A stretch of DNA of 64,000 nt from Singulisphaera sp. (GTDB lineage: Bacteria > Planctomycetota > Planctomycetia > Isosphaerales > Isosphaeraceae), in contig DAIDJG010000272.1 in assembly GCA_027451445.1 (NCBI GenBank), positions 1-64,000 on the forward strand. The letters run 5' to 3'. This document shows, piece by piece, positions 44,002 through 53,111 of the stretch; the stretch's first letter is position 1, and every line of letters starts with the position of its first letter. The position numbers and the translations under genes were made by a program. Below the pieces are notes generated by a model, which did no database searches, was not told the origin of the DNA, and saw only the letters and a program-made list of their open reading frames with translations.

Positions 44002-44475
44002 CTATGTCCGCTCGAAACCCTTGAGGATTCGGATGGCCTCCTCGACGTGCTTCGTCGTCTGGAACTGAGCGACGAAGATATGGCGGACGATCCCCCGAAG
44101 GTCAATCACGTAGGTCACACGACCAGGGATGAGCCCAAACGTTTTGGGAACGCCGTAAAGCGTCCGCAGTGCCCCGTCGGCATCGCTGAGAAGATGGAAC
44201 GGCAACCGGTGTCTCGCTGCGAAACCGCGAAGGGTCTCGAGCGAATCACCGCTCACGCCGATTACTTCGGCGCCCTCGTCGTGGAACGCCTCGAAGCTGT
44301 CACGGAACGCGCAGGCCTCGGCGGTGCAGACGAGCGTGTTGGCCCTGGGAAAGAAGAAGAGGACGACCGCAGATTGGCCGCGGAAGTTGTGCAGCGAAAC
44401 GGTCTCGCCGTTTGGGGAGGGAAGGGAAAAATCGGGCGCAGGGTCTCCAACACGCACGCCAACGCTGCCTGCCAT
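44002..44475 (-). CDS. bcp: Thioredoxin-dependent peroxiredoxin, Bcp/PrxQ type
   Basis: A 157-residue cytoplasmic peroxiredoxin that reduces hydrogen and organic peroxides. The opening VGDPAPDFSLPSPNGETVSL is typical. FFPRANTLVCTAEACAFRDS carries the peroxidatic Cys50 and resolving Cys55, the CxxxxC arrangement of PrxQ. The active-site proline and threonine are changed relative to the usual 'PKDDTPGCT': here the run is PRANTLVCT. The later arginine lies in GLIPGRVTYVID. The start ATG 44475 has no close competitor. The gene stands alone. Confidence 0.88.
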   Translation of the reverse strand: MAGSVGVRVGDPAPDFSLPSPNGETVSLHNFRGQSAVVLFFFPRANTLVCTAEACAFRDSFEAFHDEGAEVIGVSGDSLETLRGFAARHRLPFHLLSDADGALRTLYGVPKTFGLIPGRVTYVIDLRGIVRHIFVAQFQTTKHVEEAIRILKGFERT

Positions 44476-44652
44476 GGGGCCTCCTCAGTCAGACCGACAG
44501 GGAGTGTAGGCGCAGAGCGAACGCGAGGCAAGCGAACTGAAGCCACAGTTTCCGAAATCGAAGCGCGGTGGGCTTTTTCCCGTCACGATCACCCACCGGC
44601 GCTTCGTGCAAGTTCCAACGGCCAGGTGTACGAGTGCACCAAGCCACCGGTA

Positions 44653-45078
44653 TCAGTTCGTCGATCCCCACCACACCCAGGGGCGAGGCATCTCGGTGTA
44701 TCGGCCAGCGTGGCCGTAGTTGGGAATCTTGCCGCCGTAGCCACCGTGTTCCCAATGACTCGTGCCCGGATTAAACCGATAGCCGTAGGCCACATGCCGG
44801 GGGGCCATATCCGGCGTCCCCGTCGAACTCACGCCCGACGAGGCCGTGCCGCGATACACATAGCTCGACCACGCCGAGGGCTGACTTGTGTAGGCGTACC
44901 AGGAATTCGCCCGATTCGTCGCATAGCCCGACCAAGCACCATTCGCTGGTGCCGAAACCGTAACCCGAGAGCCCGAGGGAGCAACACCCTGGGCCTGCGC
45001 AGAGCTGTCCACCCACGCCAGCGCCAATGCGGCAAAGGCCGCAATGGCCAGCGTCTTCACCCGTCTGATCCGCTTCAT
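44653..45078 (-). CDS. Secreted hypothetical, Tyr/Trp/Ser-rich
   Basis: A 141-residue exported protein with a signal peptide (MKRIRRVKTLAIAAFAALAL, cleavage probably after AQAQ near residue 29). The mature part is small, rich in Tyr, Trp, Ser and Gly (SWYAYTSQPSAWSSYVYRG, NPGTSHWEHGGYGGKIPNY). It has no cysteines and no catalytic motif. The ATG at 45078 has GGGAGG at 5-6 nt spacing. The frame is open for 24 more codons upstream without signal character. A surface or cell-envelope role is possible; I do not recognise a family. Confidence 0.65.
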   Translation of the reverse strand: MKRIRRVKTLAIAAFAALALAWVDSSAQAQGVAPSGSRVTVSAPANGAWSGYATNRANSWYAYTSQPSAWSSYVYRGTASSGVSSTGTPDMAPRHVAYGYRFNPGTSHWEHGGYGGKIPNYGHAGRYTEMPRPWVWWGSTN

Positions 45079-45433
45079 GTCGTCCTCCCTTCTGACCTCC
45101 GGCCGGCCGGTTTCCCAGCGCAATGGAGGAGAGAGTGGGCAAATGCCCACTTCGGCCGACCGGGAGTATCAGAAACCTCGCACTCGGCACACGCGATTGT
45201 GCGCCTTCTAACCCCTTAACTATCTTACCCTACCTGATCCCGATATCCAGCCAGGCGCGAATCGATTTTGGATGACAGTCCGCAACGATTTCGATCGCCC
45301 AGCGCTGGCAACGGGGAAGGGAACCACCAATAATAAGGTGTTACCCGCGACGAACATCCAGAAAGATGCCCGATCTCTCCCCGATCCACATGGCCCGGTT
45401 CGCACCGTTGACAATGCCCAGGGAGCCCCTGCC
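45079..45433. promoter_or_regulatory. Divergent control region of the Hsp70 cluster
   Basis: This 355-bp gap lies between the secreted gene (minus) and the first Hsp70 gene (plus). It is locally AT-rich around 45210-45240 (CTTAACTATCTTACCCTACC). AGGGAG at 45419-45424 is the ribosome binding site of the Hsp70 start at 45434. No CIRCE-type inverted repeat for HrcA was found. Confidence 0.35.
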
Positions 45434-47098
45434 GTGAGCGAAGGCCTCAAGCGTGTGTATGGAATCGACCTCGGCACGACCTACTCGGCGATTTCGTACG
45501 TCGACGAGCACGGCAAACCCGTGATCGTGCCCAACCAGGAGAGCGAGCGGATCACGCCCTCGGTCGTCCTGTTCGACGGCGACAACATCATCGTGGGCAA
45601 CACGGCCAAGGAATCGGCGAAGGTCGAGCCCCACCGGGTCGTCTCCCGGGTCAAGCAGAACATGGGCGACCCCCAGTTCGTCTTCGAGCACGAAGGGCAA
45701 GTCTACAGTCCCGAGGACATCAGCTCGTTCATCCTACGCAAGGTCGTGGGCGACGCCGAGCTTGCACTCGACGACAAGATTACCGACGTCGTGATCACAT
45801 GCCCCGCCTATTTCGGGACCGACGAGCGCGAAGCCACCGCGAATGCCGGGCGGCTTGCGGGGCTCAACGTGCGGGCGGTTCTGAATGAACCCACCGCCGC
45901 CGCGATCGCCTACGGACTCGAGCAGGGGGACGACCAGACGGTGCTCGTCTACGACCTCGGCGGTGGCACCTTCGACGTGACGATGATCGAGATCAAGGAC
46001 CGGCTGATCCGCGTCATTTGCACCGGCGGCGATCACCGGCTCGGCGGTACGCTTTGGGACGAGGCCATCGTGATGCACCTCGCCGAGGAGTTCCGCAACC
46101 AGACCGGCGAGGAGTCCGACCCGCTCGACGACGCCGAGGTCCTCAACGACCTCTTCCTTCAGGCCGAACGCGGGAAGAAGACGCTCACTCAGCGAGACAA
46201 GGCGCCGTTCCGGGTCACTCATGCCGGCAAACAGGCCCGCGTCGAGCTGGAGCGAGGCAAGTTCGAGGAGATCACGAAACACCTGCTCGACCGCACGATC
46301 GAGCTAACTCATGAGATGCTGGCCGATGCGAAGGCGAAGGGCTACGAGCGCTTCGACAAGATCATCCTCGTCGGCGGTGCAACGCGGATGCCGCAGATTC
46401 ATGACCGCGTGAAGGCCGAGTTCGCGACGGAACCGGAGATGTACGACCCGGACGAGGCCGTCGCAAAGGGTGCAGCGCTTTATGGGTTGAAGGAGACGCT
46501 TCAGGACGAGGTCAAGGAGATCCTTGCCCCGACCCTGCCCGCCGCCGAGGGCGAAGGGGGCCAGCTCAATCTCGACGCCGTGACGGAGAAGGACGTTTCC
46601 GACGCGCTCGACCGGCTCGAACGCCAGCTCGGGTTCACACTGACGGGGCCCGTTCGCGAGCTGGTCAATACGCGGATCGTAAACGTGTTGAGCAAGAGCC
46701 TGGGCGTCGTCGCGCGGAACGAGGAAAACAAGGAGGTCGTGGTTTACCTCCTGCCGCGCAACACGGAGGTCCCGTTCGAGCACAGCACAGACTTCGGTAC
46801 GGATGTCGCCAACCAGGCCGGCGTGGATATCCGCGTGATGGCCGGCGAGCGTGACAGTCCGGAGCCAAATGACTGCAAGGACGTGGGTACGGCCACACTC
46901 AACCTTCCTGAGCGCCTTCCCGCGCGGAGCCCGGTGCGGGTGAAGTTCGCGATCAACCGCGACGGCCGGCTGTTCGTGACCGCGACGGACCTCACGAGCG
47001 GAGGGTCCATTGACGTCGAGTTCGAGACCGAGGCCGTGATGAATGCTGACGAAGTGGCCGAGCGGTCTTCGGCACTGCGGCTGCTGAACGTCTCGTAA
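45434..47098 (+). CDS. Hsp70-family chaperone, DnaK-like
   Basis: A 554-residue Hsp70. ATPase-domain motifs are all present: phosphate-1 GIDLGTTYSAISY (about 10-22), NEPTAAAIAYGLE, phosphate-2 VYDLGGGTFDVTM and the adenosine block ILVGGATRMPQI. After residue 375 a family-specific segment (LQDEVKEILAPTLPAAEGEGG) precedes a short substrate-binding beta domain, and the C-terminal lid is much reduced. The protein is about 80 residues shorter than DnaK. The start is GTG 45434 with AGGGAG upstream; an open frame from ATG 45272 lacks Hsp70 features. It opens a co-directional cluster with a second, VWA-fused Hsp70, so a dedicated role is more likely than general folding. Confidence 0.9.
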   Translation: MSEGLKRVYGIDLGTTYSAISYVDEHGKPVIVPNQESERITPSVVLFDGDNIIVGNTAKESAKVEPHRVVSRVKQNMGDPQFVFEHEGQVYSPEDISSFILRKVVGDAELALDDKITDVVITCPAYFGTDEREATANAGRLAGLNVRAVLNEPTAAAIAYGLEQGDDQTVLVYDLGGGTFDVTMIEIKDRLIRVICTGGDHRLGGTLWDEAIVMHLAEEFRNQTGEESDPLDDAEVLNDLFLQAERGKKTLTQRDKAPFRVTHAGKQARVELERGKFEEITKHLLDRTIELTHEMLADAKAKGYERFDKIILVGGATRMPQIHDRVKAEFATEPEMYDPDEAVAKGAALYGLKETLQDEVKEILAPTLPAAEGEGGQLNLDAVTEKDVSDALDRLERQLGFTLTGPVRELVNTRIVNVLSKSLGVVARNEENKEVVVYLLPRNTEVPFEHSTDFGTDVANQAGVDIRVMAGERDSPEPNDCKDVGTATLNLPERLPARSPVRVKFAINRDGRLFVTATDLTSGGSIDVEFETEAVMNADEVAERSSALRLLNVS

Positions 47099-47137
47099 TT
47101 GGGTTCACCCTCAGGTTGAGTGTCGAGGCTCGTCGGT

Positions 47138-48139
47138 ATGGAGTTTCTGCTCCGCTTCCTCAGTCTGATCGGCGCGGGGGTGCTCGCGCTGTTCGTTCTG
47201 TTCGTTGTCGTGGTTGTCGTGCTCTGGTTCAAGGCACGGCGGTTTCTCAAGACCGTCGATACGCTCGTACGCACGGTGTCGAGTCCGGCGGCTCAACTTC
47301 GCCTCCGGCCGATGGCCGTGAACGACTGGGACGACGCGGCGGCGGTGCGGGGAGTGGGGGATTCGTTGGCGGAGCTGGGTTTTGTGCGAACTGGCGAATT
47401 CGAGGTAGAAGGGATTGACGGCCTACGGATTCAGACGTGGGCGCACGCGCAGGAAGCCGTGACGGCGATGATCCAGGAAGGTGCCGGGTTGCATCCGCCG
47501 GGGCTGAGTCTGTGCTTGGAGTTACAGGACGGCTCCCGAATGGTCGTCGCCAACGGTCCGCGCGAGGTGCTCTGGAAGACGGTTGGTCAGGAAGTGGAGT
47601 TTTTCCCCGAGCGGGATACGGCGACTCTGTTTCACACGTTGCGCGATGACTTCGTCGACCGTTTGAAGCGCCCTCTGGACCCTTCGGGGTTTCGTTCGCT
47701 TTTGGAGCGCGTACAAGTCGAATCCGCCGCCAGCGCGTGGCGGACAAACCCGAAAGCTCGTGCGGTCGCGGCGCTTACGGCCGAGGGCGTTGCTTTCGGC
47801 GGGACCGAATTCGCTGAAGAGGCGGACGAATCCGAGGCGATTGACGATCTTGAACAGTCGCTCTTGGAACAGTTTCTCGCTTCTTCCGGTCTTTCGGCGC
47901 TGGAATGGGAACGAATGCGCGAGCGCGTCATCATCGTCCATGACCGTACCGCCCCGGAATCCCTAGACGAAATTCTCGCCGATCTTGGTTGCGAGAAACC
48001 ATTCGAATTCGTCCAGGGGGCGACCGTCAGGCACTCGTTCGAGGAGTATAATGCGCGTTTGCCATTGGAATGCCGGTTCAAGCTCATGAGCACGGAACGA
48101 AAGCCCGTTGGGGCAGACGTCTACTGCGCACCGGAATGA
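47138..48139 (+). CDS. Single-pass membrane protein of unknown function
   Basis: A 333-residue protein with one N-terminal transmembrane helix (FLSLIGAGVLALFVLFVVVVV, split over residues 6-28) and a basic stop-transfer segment. A soluble alpha/beta part follows, containing 'VGDSLAELGFVRTGEFEVEG' and 'LGCEKPFEFVQG'. No catalytic motif is evident. The ATG at 47138 has GAGG at 9-nt spacing; GTG 47120 is an alternative six codons upstream. It lies 39 bp after the Hsp70 gene and 34 bp before the AAA ATPase, on the same strand. It could be a membrane anchor or client of the chaperone; that is context inference. Confidence 0.65.
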   Translation: MEFLLRFLSLIGAGVLALFVLFVVVVVVLWFKARRFLKTVDTLVRTVSSPAAQLRLRPMAVNDWDDAAAVRGVGDSLAELGFVRTGEFEVEGIDGLRIQTWAHAQEAVTAMIQEGAGLHPPGLSLCLELQDGSRMVVANGPREVLWKTVGQEVEFFPERDTATLFHTLRDDFVDRLKRPLDPSGFRSLLERVQVESAASAWRTNPKARAVAALTAEGVAFGGTEFAEEADESEAIDDLEQSLLEQFLASSGLSALEWERMRERVIIVHDRTAPESLDEILADLGCEKPFEFVQGATVRHSFEEYNARLPLECRFKLMSTERKPVGADVYCAPE

Positions 48140-48173
48140 CGGTGGGATTGACTTGCGTTCTGGAGAATGACTT

Positions 48174-49523
48174 GTGAAGAAGAACGGACGTACGGTCTCA
48201 TCGCCTTCCGTCAGCACGGAAGGCATCACGGGAGTCACTGTCCGGGGCTACAAGTGTCTCGCTGACGAGCACTCGATCGAGATCCGTCCACTCACCATTC
48301 TGGCCGGAGCGAACAGTTCGGGCAAATCCAGTATTATGCAACCGCTGCTTCTCTTGAAGCAGACCCTCGAAGCCGGTTTTGATCCAGGCGCTCTGCTGTT
48401 GCGCGGTCCACATGTAACGTTTACGTCCATTGACCAATTCCTCGCGCATCAGAGTGCACGGAAGATCGTAGACGGATTCGAGACCGGCGTTCAAATCGGC
48501 GGCGATCTCAAAGTGAGCGTCGAATTTCGAAGGAGATCATCAGGAGGGCTTGACGTAGAGAGAATGAACTTTGTCACGCCAAACACCGATTTCGCGATTC
48601 GAAGAGGAATGGGAGACGAAGAGATTAATCAAATCTTTGGGAATAATCGAATTGTTTGGAACGAAGACTCACGCGGCAACAAGGAGGTTTTCAGGGACCG
48701 GTGTTTTCTCAATATCGGTGTGCGCCGTGGATCTGATACTCTTCCTTCGGATTTGTTGCGATTATTGTTCCACCTCCGCGCGATGCCGGAACCAGCAAAC
48801 CTCACAAGAGTTATTACAAGCGTTTTGCACTTGCCCGGTCTCCGCGGTAATCCCGAGCGCAGTTACCCCGTGACTGCCGTCGGAGCGGCATTCCCGGGGA
48901 CGTTCGAAAACTACACGGCGAGTGTCATTCAGGGATGGCAGGAGGAAGCTCGGTCCGAGAAACTGGAACACCTCATTCAAGACCTTGTCCGACTCGGTGT
49001 CACCTGGAAACTGTCGGCCAGGCGCATCGACGATACTCAGGTCGAATTGCTTGTGGGACGATCGCGCGAACCCATTCGTGGAGGAGCGCACGATCTGGTC
49101 AACATCGCGGATGTCGGCTTCGGAGTGTCCCAATCGTTGCCGGTCCTCGTGGCACTTCATGCTGCACGGCCCGGTCAACTCGTTTATCTTGAGCAGCCTG
49201 AAATCCATCTCCACCCTAAAGCACAATCCGCGCTCGCCGTGGTGCTCGCGGACGCTGCCAAACGAGGTGTGCGCGTCGTTGTGGAGACTCACAGTGACCT
49301 GCTCCTCCTCGGAATCCAAACCCAAGTAGGGCAAGGGGACCTTCCTCCCGAGCTCGTCAAGCTACATTGGTTTGCACGACGGAAGGATGGTTCCTCGACA
49401 ATCACAAGCGCTGATCTCGACCATAACGGGACGTTTGGCGATTGGCCCGAGGATTTCGCGGATGTTCGGCTGAAAGCGGAAAGTGACTTTCTTAACGCCG
49501 GGTCGTGGGCTGGGACCAAGTGA
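48174..49523 (+). CDS. AAA/ABC-type ATPase with DUF3696-like C-terminus
   Basis: A 449-residue ATPase of the AAA_15/OLD-like group. Walker A is GANSSGKSS (45-53). Walker B with the conserved His is LVYLEQPEIHLHPKAQ (about 333-348), followed by VVVETHSDLLLLGI. The C-terminus, LDHNGTFGDWPEDFADV to AESDFLNAG, matches the short DUF3696 region found after such ATPases. A helical insertion of about 250 residues lies between the Walker motifs. The start is GTG 48174 with GGAG upstream. The PIN-like gene begins one base after its stop codon. Local GC is low (for example 22 of 60 bases at 48601-48660). Such ATPases often belong to anti-phage systems; that role is inferred. Confidence 0.85.
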   Translation: MKKNGRTVSSPSVSTEGITGVTVRGYKCLADEHSIEIRPLTILAGANSSGKSSIMQPLLLLKQTLEAGFDPGALLLRGPHVTFTSIDQFLAHQSARKIVDGFETGVQIGGDLKVSVEFRRRSSGGLDVERMNFVTPNTDFAIRRGMGDEEINQIFGNNRIVWNEDSRGNKEVFRDRCFLNIGVRRGSDTLPSDLLRLLFHLRAMPEPANLTRVITSVLHLPGLRGNPERSYPVTAVGAAFPGTFENYTASVIQGWQEEARSEKLEHLIQDLVRLGVTWKLSARRIDDTQVELLVGRSREPIRGGAHDLVNIADVGFGVSQSLPVLVALHAARPGQLVYLEQPEIHLHPKAQSALAVVLADAAKRGVRVVVETHSDLLLLGIQTQVGQGDLPPELVKLHWFARRKDGSSTITSADLDHNGTFGDWPEDFADVRLKAESDFLNAGSWAGTK

Positions 49524-49524
49524 C

Positions 49525-50064
49525 ATGCCGTCCAAGAGATCGCGACGGATTGTCATCGACGCGGACGTGGCAAGGGCGGCGGGCGAGATGGTATCCAATG
49601 ATTCTCGCTCGAATCTGTGTCGAGAGTTCCTTGAAACCGTGAGGAACGTAAGTCATCGGATCGTTCTTACGAGCGCACTTCGATTCGAGTGGGACAAGCA
49701 TGCGTCTCGCTTTACTCGCCTTTGGATCATCAAGATGGCGAACCTTCGCAAGATAGACCAAATCGAAATCACCGAGAATAACGAGATGCGAGCCAGAATC
49801 GAGGAGCTTGTGACCGACGTTCGTATCAGCCGGATCATGCTCAAGGATATCCATCTGATCGAAGCTGCCGTGCAGACCGATCGGGTCGTTGCTTCGCTCG
49901 ATGAAATCGCCCGCGGACACTTTGCGCGTGTCTCGGCGTCGTTCGACGAAATCGATCGCATTGTTTGGGTCAACCCAACGAGGGAGAGCGAACGTTTGGA
50001 AAGTTGGTTGAGACGAGGAGCACCCGAAAATCGTTCGAGGCAGCTCGGCTACCGCCGGCGCTGA
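49525..50064 (+). CDS. PIN-like nuclease, partner of the AAA ATPase
   Basis: A 179-residue protein with a PIN-domain pattern. RRIVIDADVARAAG holds the first acidic residues (Asp12, Asp14). A helix with FEWDKHASRF (about 54-63) may supply the second. KDIHLIEAAVQTDRVVASLDE (split at 107-127) carries Asp108 and Asp126, as in the usual 'D..L...A....D..V.S.D' end of PIN RNases. A basic tail (NRSRQLGYRRR) may bind nucleic acid. It starts one base after the ATPase stop, so the two are translationally coupled. PIN-type RNases act as toxins or as anti-phage effectors; the target here is unknown. Chance similarity is possible because no alignment could be run. Confidence 0.65.
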   Translation: MPSKRSRRIVIDADVARAAGEMVSNDSRSNLCREFLETVRNVSHRIVLTSALRFEWDKHASRFTRLWIIKMANLRKIDQIEITENNEMRARIEELVTDVRISRIMLKDIHLIEAAVQTDRVVASLDEIARGHFARVSASFDEIDRIVWVNPTRESERLESWLRRGAPENRSRQLGYRRR

Positions 50065-50097
50065 CATCAGAGTGCATCGAAGATAAAGGTTCGTTCC

Positions 50098-52161
50098 ATG
50101 TCCACCTTTGTTGGCATCGACCTGGGGACCACCAATTCCGTCGTTGCGTTTCGCAACGCCTACGGCCGCCCGGAGGTCGTCGCGAACCGTGAAGGCCAGC
50201 ACGTCACACCATCGGTCGTCTATTTCGGCGTCGATCCCCCGGCGGTGGGACAGGAGGCCAAGGAATGGGCGCGGCTGGGGAACGAGGAGATCGCGAGCTT
50301 CTTCAAGCCCCACATGGGCAGCCCGCTTTACCGGCTCCGGTTTCACAACCGCGATTATAACGCGACCGACCTTTCGGCCCTCGTCCTCAAGCGCCTTAAG
50401 GAAGACGCCGAGGCGAAGCTTGGTGATACCGTCGATCGCGCCGTCATCACCGTGCCGGCCTACTTCGGCGATGCCCAGCGCAAGGCCACGATCGAGGCGG
50501 GCGAAGCCGCCGGTCTGCGCGTCTTACGGATCATCAACGAGCCGACGGCCGCGGCGCTGGCGTATGGGTTGCAAAAAACGGGCGTGAATGAAACCGTGCT
50601 GATCTACGATCTGGGTGGTGGCACGTTTGACGTCACGGTCGCACGAATTGCACCCGACGAGATCGCCGTTCTCTCGACAGCGGGCGATCACGATCTCGGC
50701 GGCAAGAACTGGGACGACCGCATCGCGTCCTACCTCGCCGAGAAGTTCGCCGCCGACACCGGCGTCGATCCGCTGGATGACCCCCTGGCGCTCAACGAGG
50801 TCCTGGTTCGTAGCGAGCAGGCCAAGTGGGCCCTCTCCGAGCGCAACGCGACGAAGATCACGCTCCAGCTCGGCGACGAACGGCGCGGCTATGAGCTGAC
50901 TCGAACCGAGTTCGAGAGCATGACGTTTCCCCTCATGGACCGTACCCGTCGCCTGACCGAAGAGGCGCTCGACGAGGCGAAACTCTCGTGGAAAGACCTG
51001 GGAGGGGTCCTTCTCGTTGGCGGGTCGACACGGATGCCGATGGTCCGCACGTACGTGACACAGATGGCCGGCGCGCCTCCGCGTTCAGGCGTCAACGTCG
51101 ATGAAGTGGTCGCCCTCGGCGCGGCGATCCAGGCCGCGATGGAGGAGGGCGCCGAGACCCGCGATGCCACGCCGAGTTTCCGCCTCGCGGGCGAGAAGCG
51201 CGTTCACGATGTGATGTCGCATAGCCTGGGCGTCGTCGCGGTCAACGGGGACGGGACCGCGTATCTCAACGACGTCGTGATCCGCCGCAACCTCCCGATC
51301 CCCGCGGCGAACACCAAATCGTACCTCCACATGACGCACGGCGGCGCCAACGCGAAGCTCGAAGTGTACCTCACGCAGGGCGAAAGCAGCGTACCCCTGG
51401 ATTGTTCGGTTCTCGGTAAATATGTCTTCTCGGGCATCCAGCCCACGAACCCCGAGGTGACGGTCGACCTGAAGATGTCGTACGATGCGAACGGTGTCGT
51501 TCAGGTCGAGGCCAACCAGCGCGACACGGGTCAGACGCTCGCCATGACCGTTGAGCCGGTGCCTGATGATCTCTCGTGGCTCGGCCGTGCGCCGGTGTCG
51601 CAGGTTGAGCCGAGCGGCCCCGAGCCGTCGCGAGTTTATCTCCTCATGGACAACTCGGCGAGCATGACAGGGTTCCCGCTGGTGGAGGCGCAGAATGCGG
51701 CCCGCGAGTTTCTGAACCGCTGCGACTTCACGCGCATGGAGGTTGGCCTCATCTCATTCTCGACGCAGATCGTCCTTCAGGCCGAGGCGACCGACAACGT
51801 GCGCAAGGTCCAGGCCGCCCTCTTTCGCCTCGAGCCGGACGGGAGCACAAACCTCACCGATGCGCTCGAGCTTGCCCGCGAGCGGCTCTCGGCCCATGAT
51901 CGTACGCGTTACGTTGTGATCCTGACGGACGGCTATCCCGACGCTCCCGAAAGCGCCGTCGAGCAGGCCGAGGCGGCGCGCAAGGAAGGGATCGAGATTG
52001 TCGCGATCGGCATGGGCGACGCCGACCGCGACTACTTGCGGCGGATCGCAAGCACGGAATCCGGCTCGATCTTCGCGCATGCGGGTGAGCTGGTGCAGAC
52101 GTTCGGCCATATTGCCCGGGTCATCACCGAAGGAGGGCGCGGCTTGCGCACGTTGTCATGA
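50098..52161 (+). CDS. Hsp70-VWA fusion protein
   Basis: A 687-residue protein. Residues 1-370 are a full Hsp70 ATPase domain (GIDLGTTNSVVAF at 6-18, NEPTAAALAYGLQ, IYDLGGGTFDVTV, VLLVGGSTRMPMV). Residues about 380-495 form the substrate-binding beta domain without a helical lid. From about 498 a von Willebrand factor A domain follows: VYLLMDNSASM (MIDAS DxSxS), GSTNLTDAL (MIDAS Thr) and ILTDGYPD (MIDAS Asp). All metal-site residues are present. ATG 50098 lies 34 bp after the PIN gene. It overlaps the next gene by four bases. Joining Hsp70 to VWA in one chain is rare and suggests recruitment of a chaperone to an adhesion or assembly complex. Confidence 0.92.
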   Translation: MSTFVGIDLGTTNSVVAFRNAYGRPEVVANREGQHVTPSVVYFGVDPPAVGQEAKEWARLGNEEIASFFKPHMGSPLYRLRFHNRDYNATDLSALVLKRLKEDAEAKLGDTVDRAVITVPAYFGDAQRKATIEAGEAAGLRVLRIINEPTAAALAYGLQKTGVNETVLIYDLGGGTFDVTVARIAPDEIAVLSTAGDHDLGGKNWDDRIASYLAEKFAADTGVDPLDDPLALNEVLVRSEQAKWALSERNATKITLQLGDERRGYELTRTEFESMTFPLMDRTRRLTEEALDEAKLSWKDLGGVLLVGGSTRMPMVRTYVTQMAGAPPRSGVNVDEVVALGAAIQAAMEEGAETRDATPSFRLAGEKRVHDVMSHSLGVVAVNGDGTAYLNDVVIRRNLPIPAANTKSYLHMTHGGANAKLEVYLTQGESSVPLDCSVLGKYVFSGIQPTNPEVTVDLKMSYDANGVVQVEANQRDTGQTLAMTVEPVPDDLSWLGRAPVSQVEPSGPEPSRVYLLMDNSASMTGFPLVEAQNAAREFLNRCDFTRMEVGLISFSTQIVLQAEATDNVRKVQAALFRLEPDGSTNLTDALELARERLSAHDRTRYVVILTDGYPDAPESAVEQAEAARKEGIEIVAIGMGDADRDYLRRIASTESGSIFAHAGELVQTFGHIARVITEGGRGLRTLS

Positions 52162-53039
52162 GTACGGCAGCCGCTCCTACGATCCGTCCTCGAGGCACAG
52201 GGCTTCGGCAGGCCTACGACCTGGCGTTGGCAGGCGCTGCGGGGGCCGTGCTGGGCCTTTACCTGTACACGGAGCTGGTGCACTCCGAGAATGTCTGGGT
52301 CCGGGATTACTGGGCCGGGATGGTCATCGGCGGCTCGATCGGGTTCTTTCTGAACGCGGCGGGCCCCTTACGCGACGGCACCTGGCGCAAGCTAGCGCGG
52401 GTCTCAACCTGGGGCGCGATCGCGGGGGCGATTGGAGGCGCCGTGGGGCTCGTGGTGGGCGAGCTCGTGATTGGTTGGTTTCAGGGCGGAACACTCGGTC
52501 GAGCGGTGTCGTGGGCCGTTCTTGGCCTGGGCATCGGCGCCAGTCAAGGGCTGGCGTACCGCTCCCGGCAACGTCTCGTCTACGGGCTGATCGGGGGCGG
52601 GGCAGGGGGGTTCGTGGGCGGCTACTTGTTCGAAGGACTCCGGCAGCTCCTCGGGAACCGCTACAGCGTCAGCCAAGGGATCGGCATGGTCATCCTCGGT
52701 GCGGGGCTGGGCGTCTTTCTCGCGCTTGTCGAAGAGGTGCTGAAGCATGCGTGGGTCCAGGTTCTTCGAGGACGGCAGGAAGGACGAACATACCTGCTCG
52801 CGCGGGTCCGGTGTTCACTAGGGTTAGACGAACGTGCGGAAGTGGGTCTTTTCGGTGATCCGCAGGTCGCGCGCCGGCACGCCGAAATCGAACGCGGCCG
52901 GGACGGCTACGTACTCCACAGTTTCGCGCCCAGCGGGCGCACGAAGGTCAACGGCGCAGTCGTTAGTGCGCCGCAAACGCTCAAAGACGGTGATCGCATC
53001 GAGCTGGGACAGACCTTACTCGTGTTCCGTCAGAAATGA
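52158..53039 (+). CDS. Multi-pass membrane protein with C-terminal FHA domain
   Basis: A 293-residue protein with six or so hydrophobic segments between residues 20 and 195, many rich in Gly and Ala (GAIAGAIGGAVGLVVGELVI, GLIGGGAGGFVGGYLFEGL). A cytoplasmic FHA domain (about 210-293) follows, with 'VGLFGDPQVARRHAEIERG' and 'SGRTKVNG'. FHA domains bind phosphothreonine peptides. The key arginine and RRHA motif are present, but the usual GR turn is GDP. The start overlaps the Hsp70-VWA stop (ATGA), so translation is coupled. It probably reads the product of a Ser/Thr kinase; no kinase gene is in the window. Confidence 0.85.
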   Translation: MSTAAAPTIRPRGTGLRQAYDLALAGAAGAVLGLYLYTELVHSENVWVRDYWAGMVIGGSIGFFLNAAGPLRDGTWRKLARVSTWGAIAGAIGGAVGLVVGELVIGWFQGGTLGRAVSWAVLGLGIGASQGLAYRSRQRLVYGLIGGGAGGFVGGYLFEGLRQLLGNRYSVSQGIGMVILGAGLGVFLALVEEVLKHAWVQVLRGRQEGRTYLLARVRCSLGLDERAEVGLFGDPQVARRHAEIERGRDGYVLHSFAPSGRTKVNGAVVSAPQTLKDGDRIELGQTLLVFRQK

Positions 53040-53111
53040 TCCTGCGCTGCGGTTGCAGATTTCGGGTAATCAGGTTGTTCTCCGAAAAATCCTGGATGCT
53101 TCCCCCTCACC

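Noticed and set aside
43495-45219. Plus-strand open frame of 574 codons
   Set aside because: It runs antisense through the DUF4126-like gene, the peroxiredoxin and most of the secreted gene, and shows no domain of its own.
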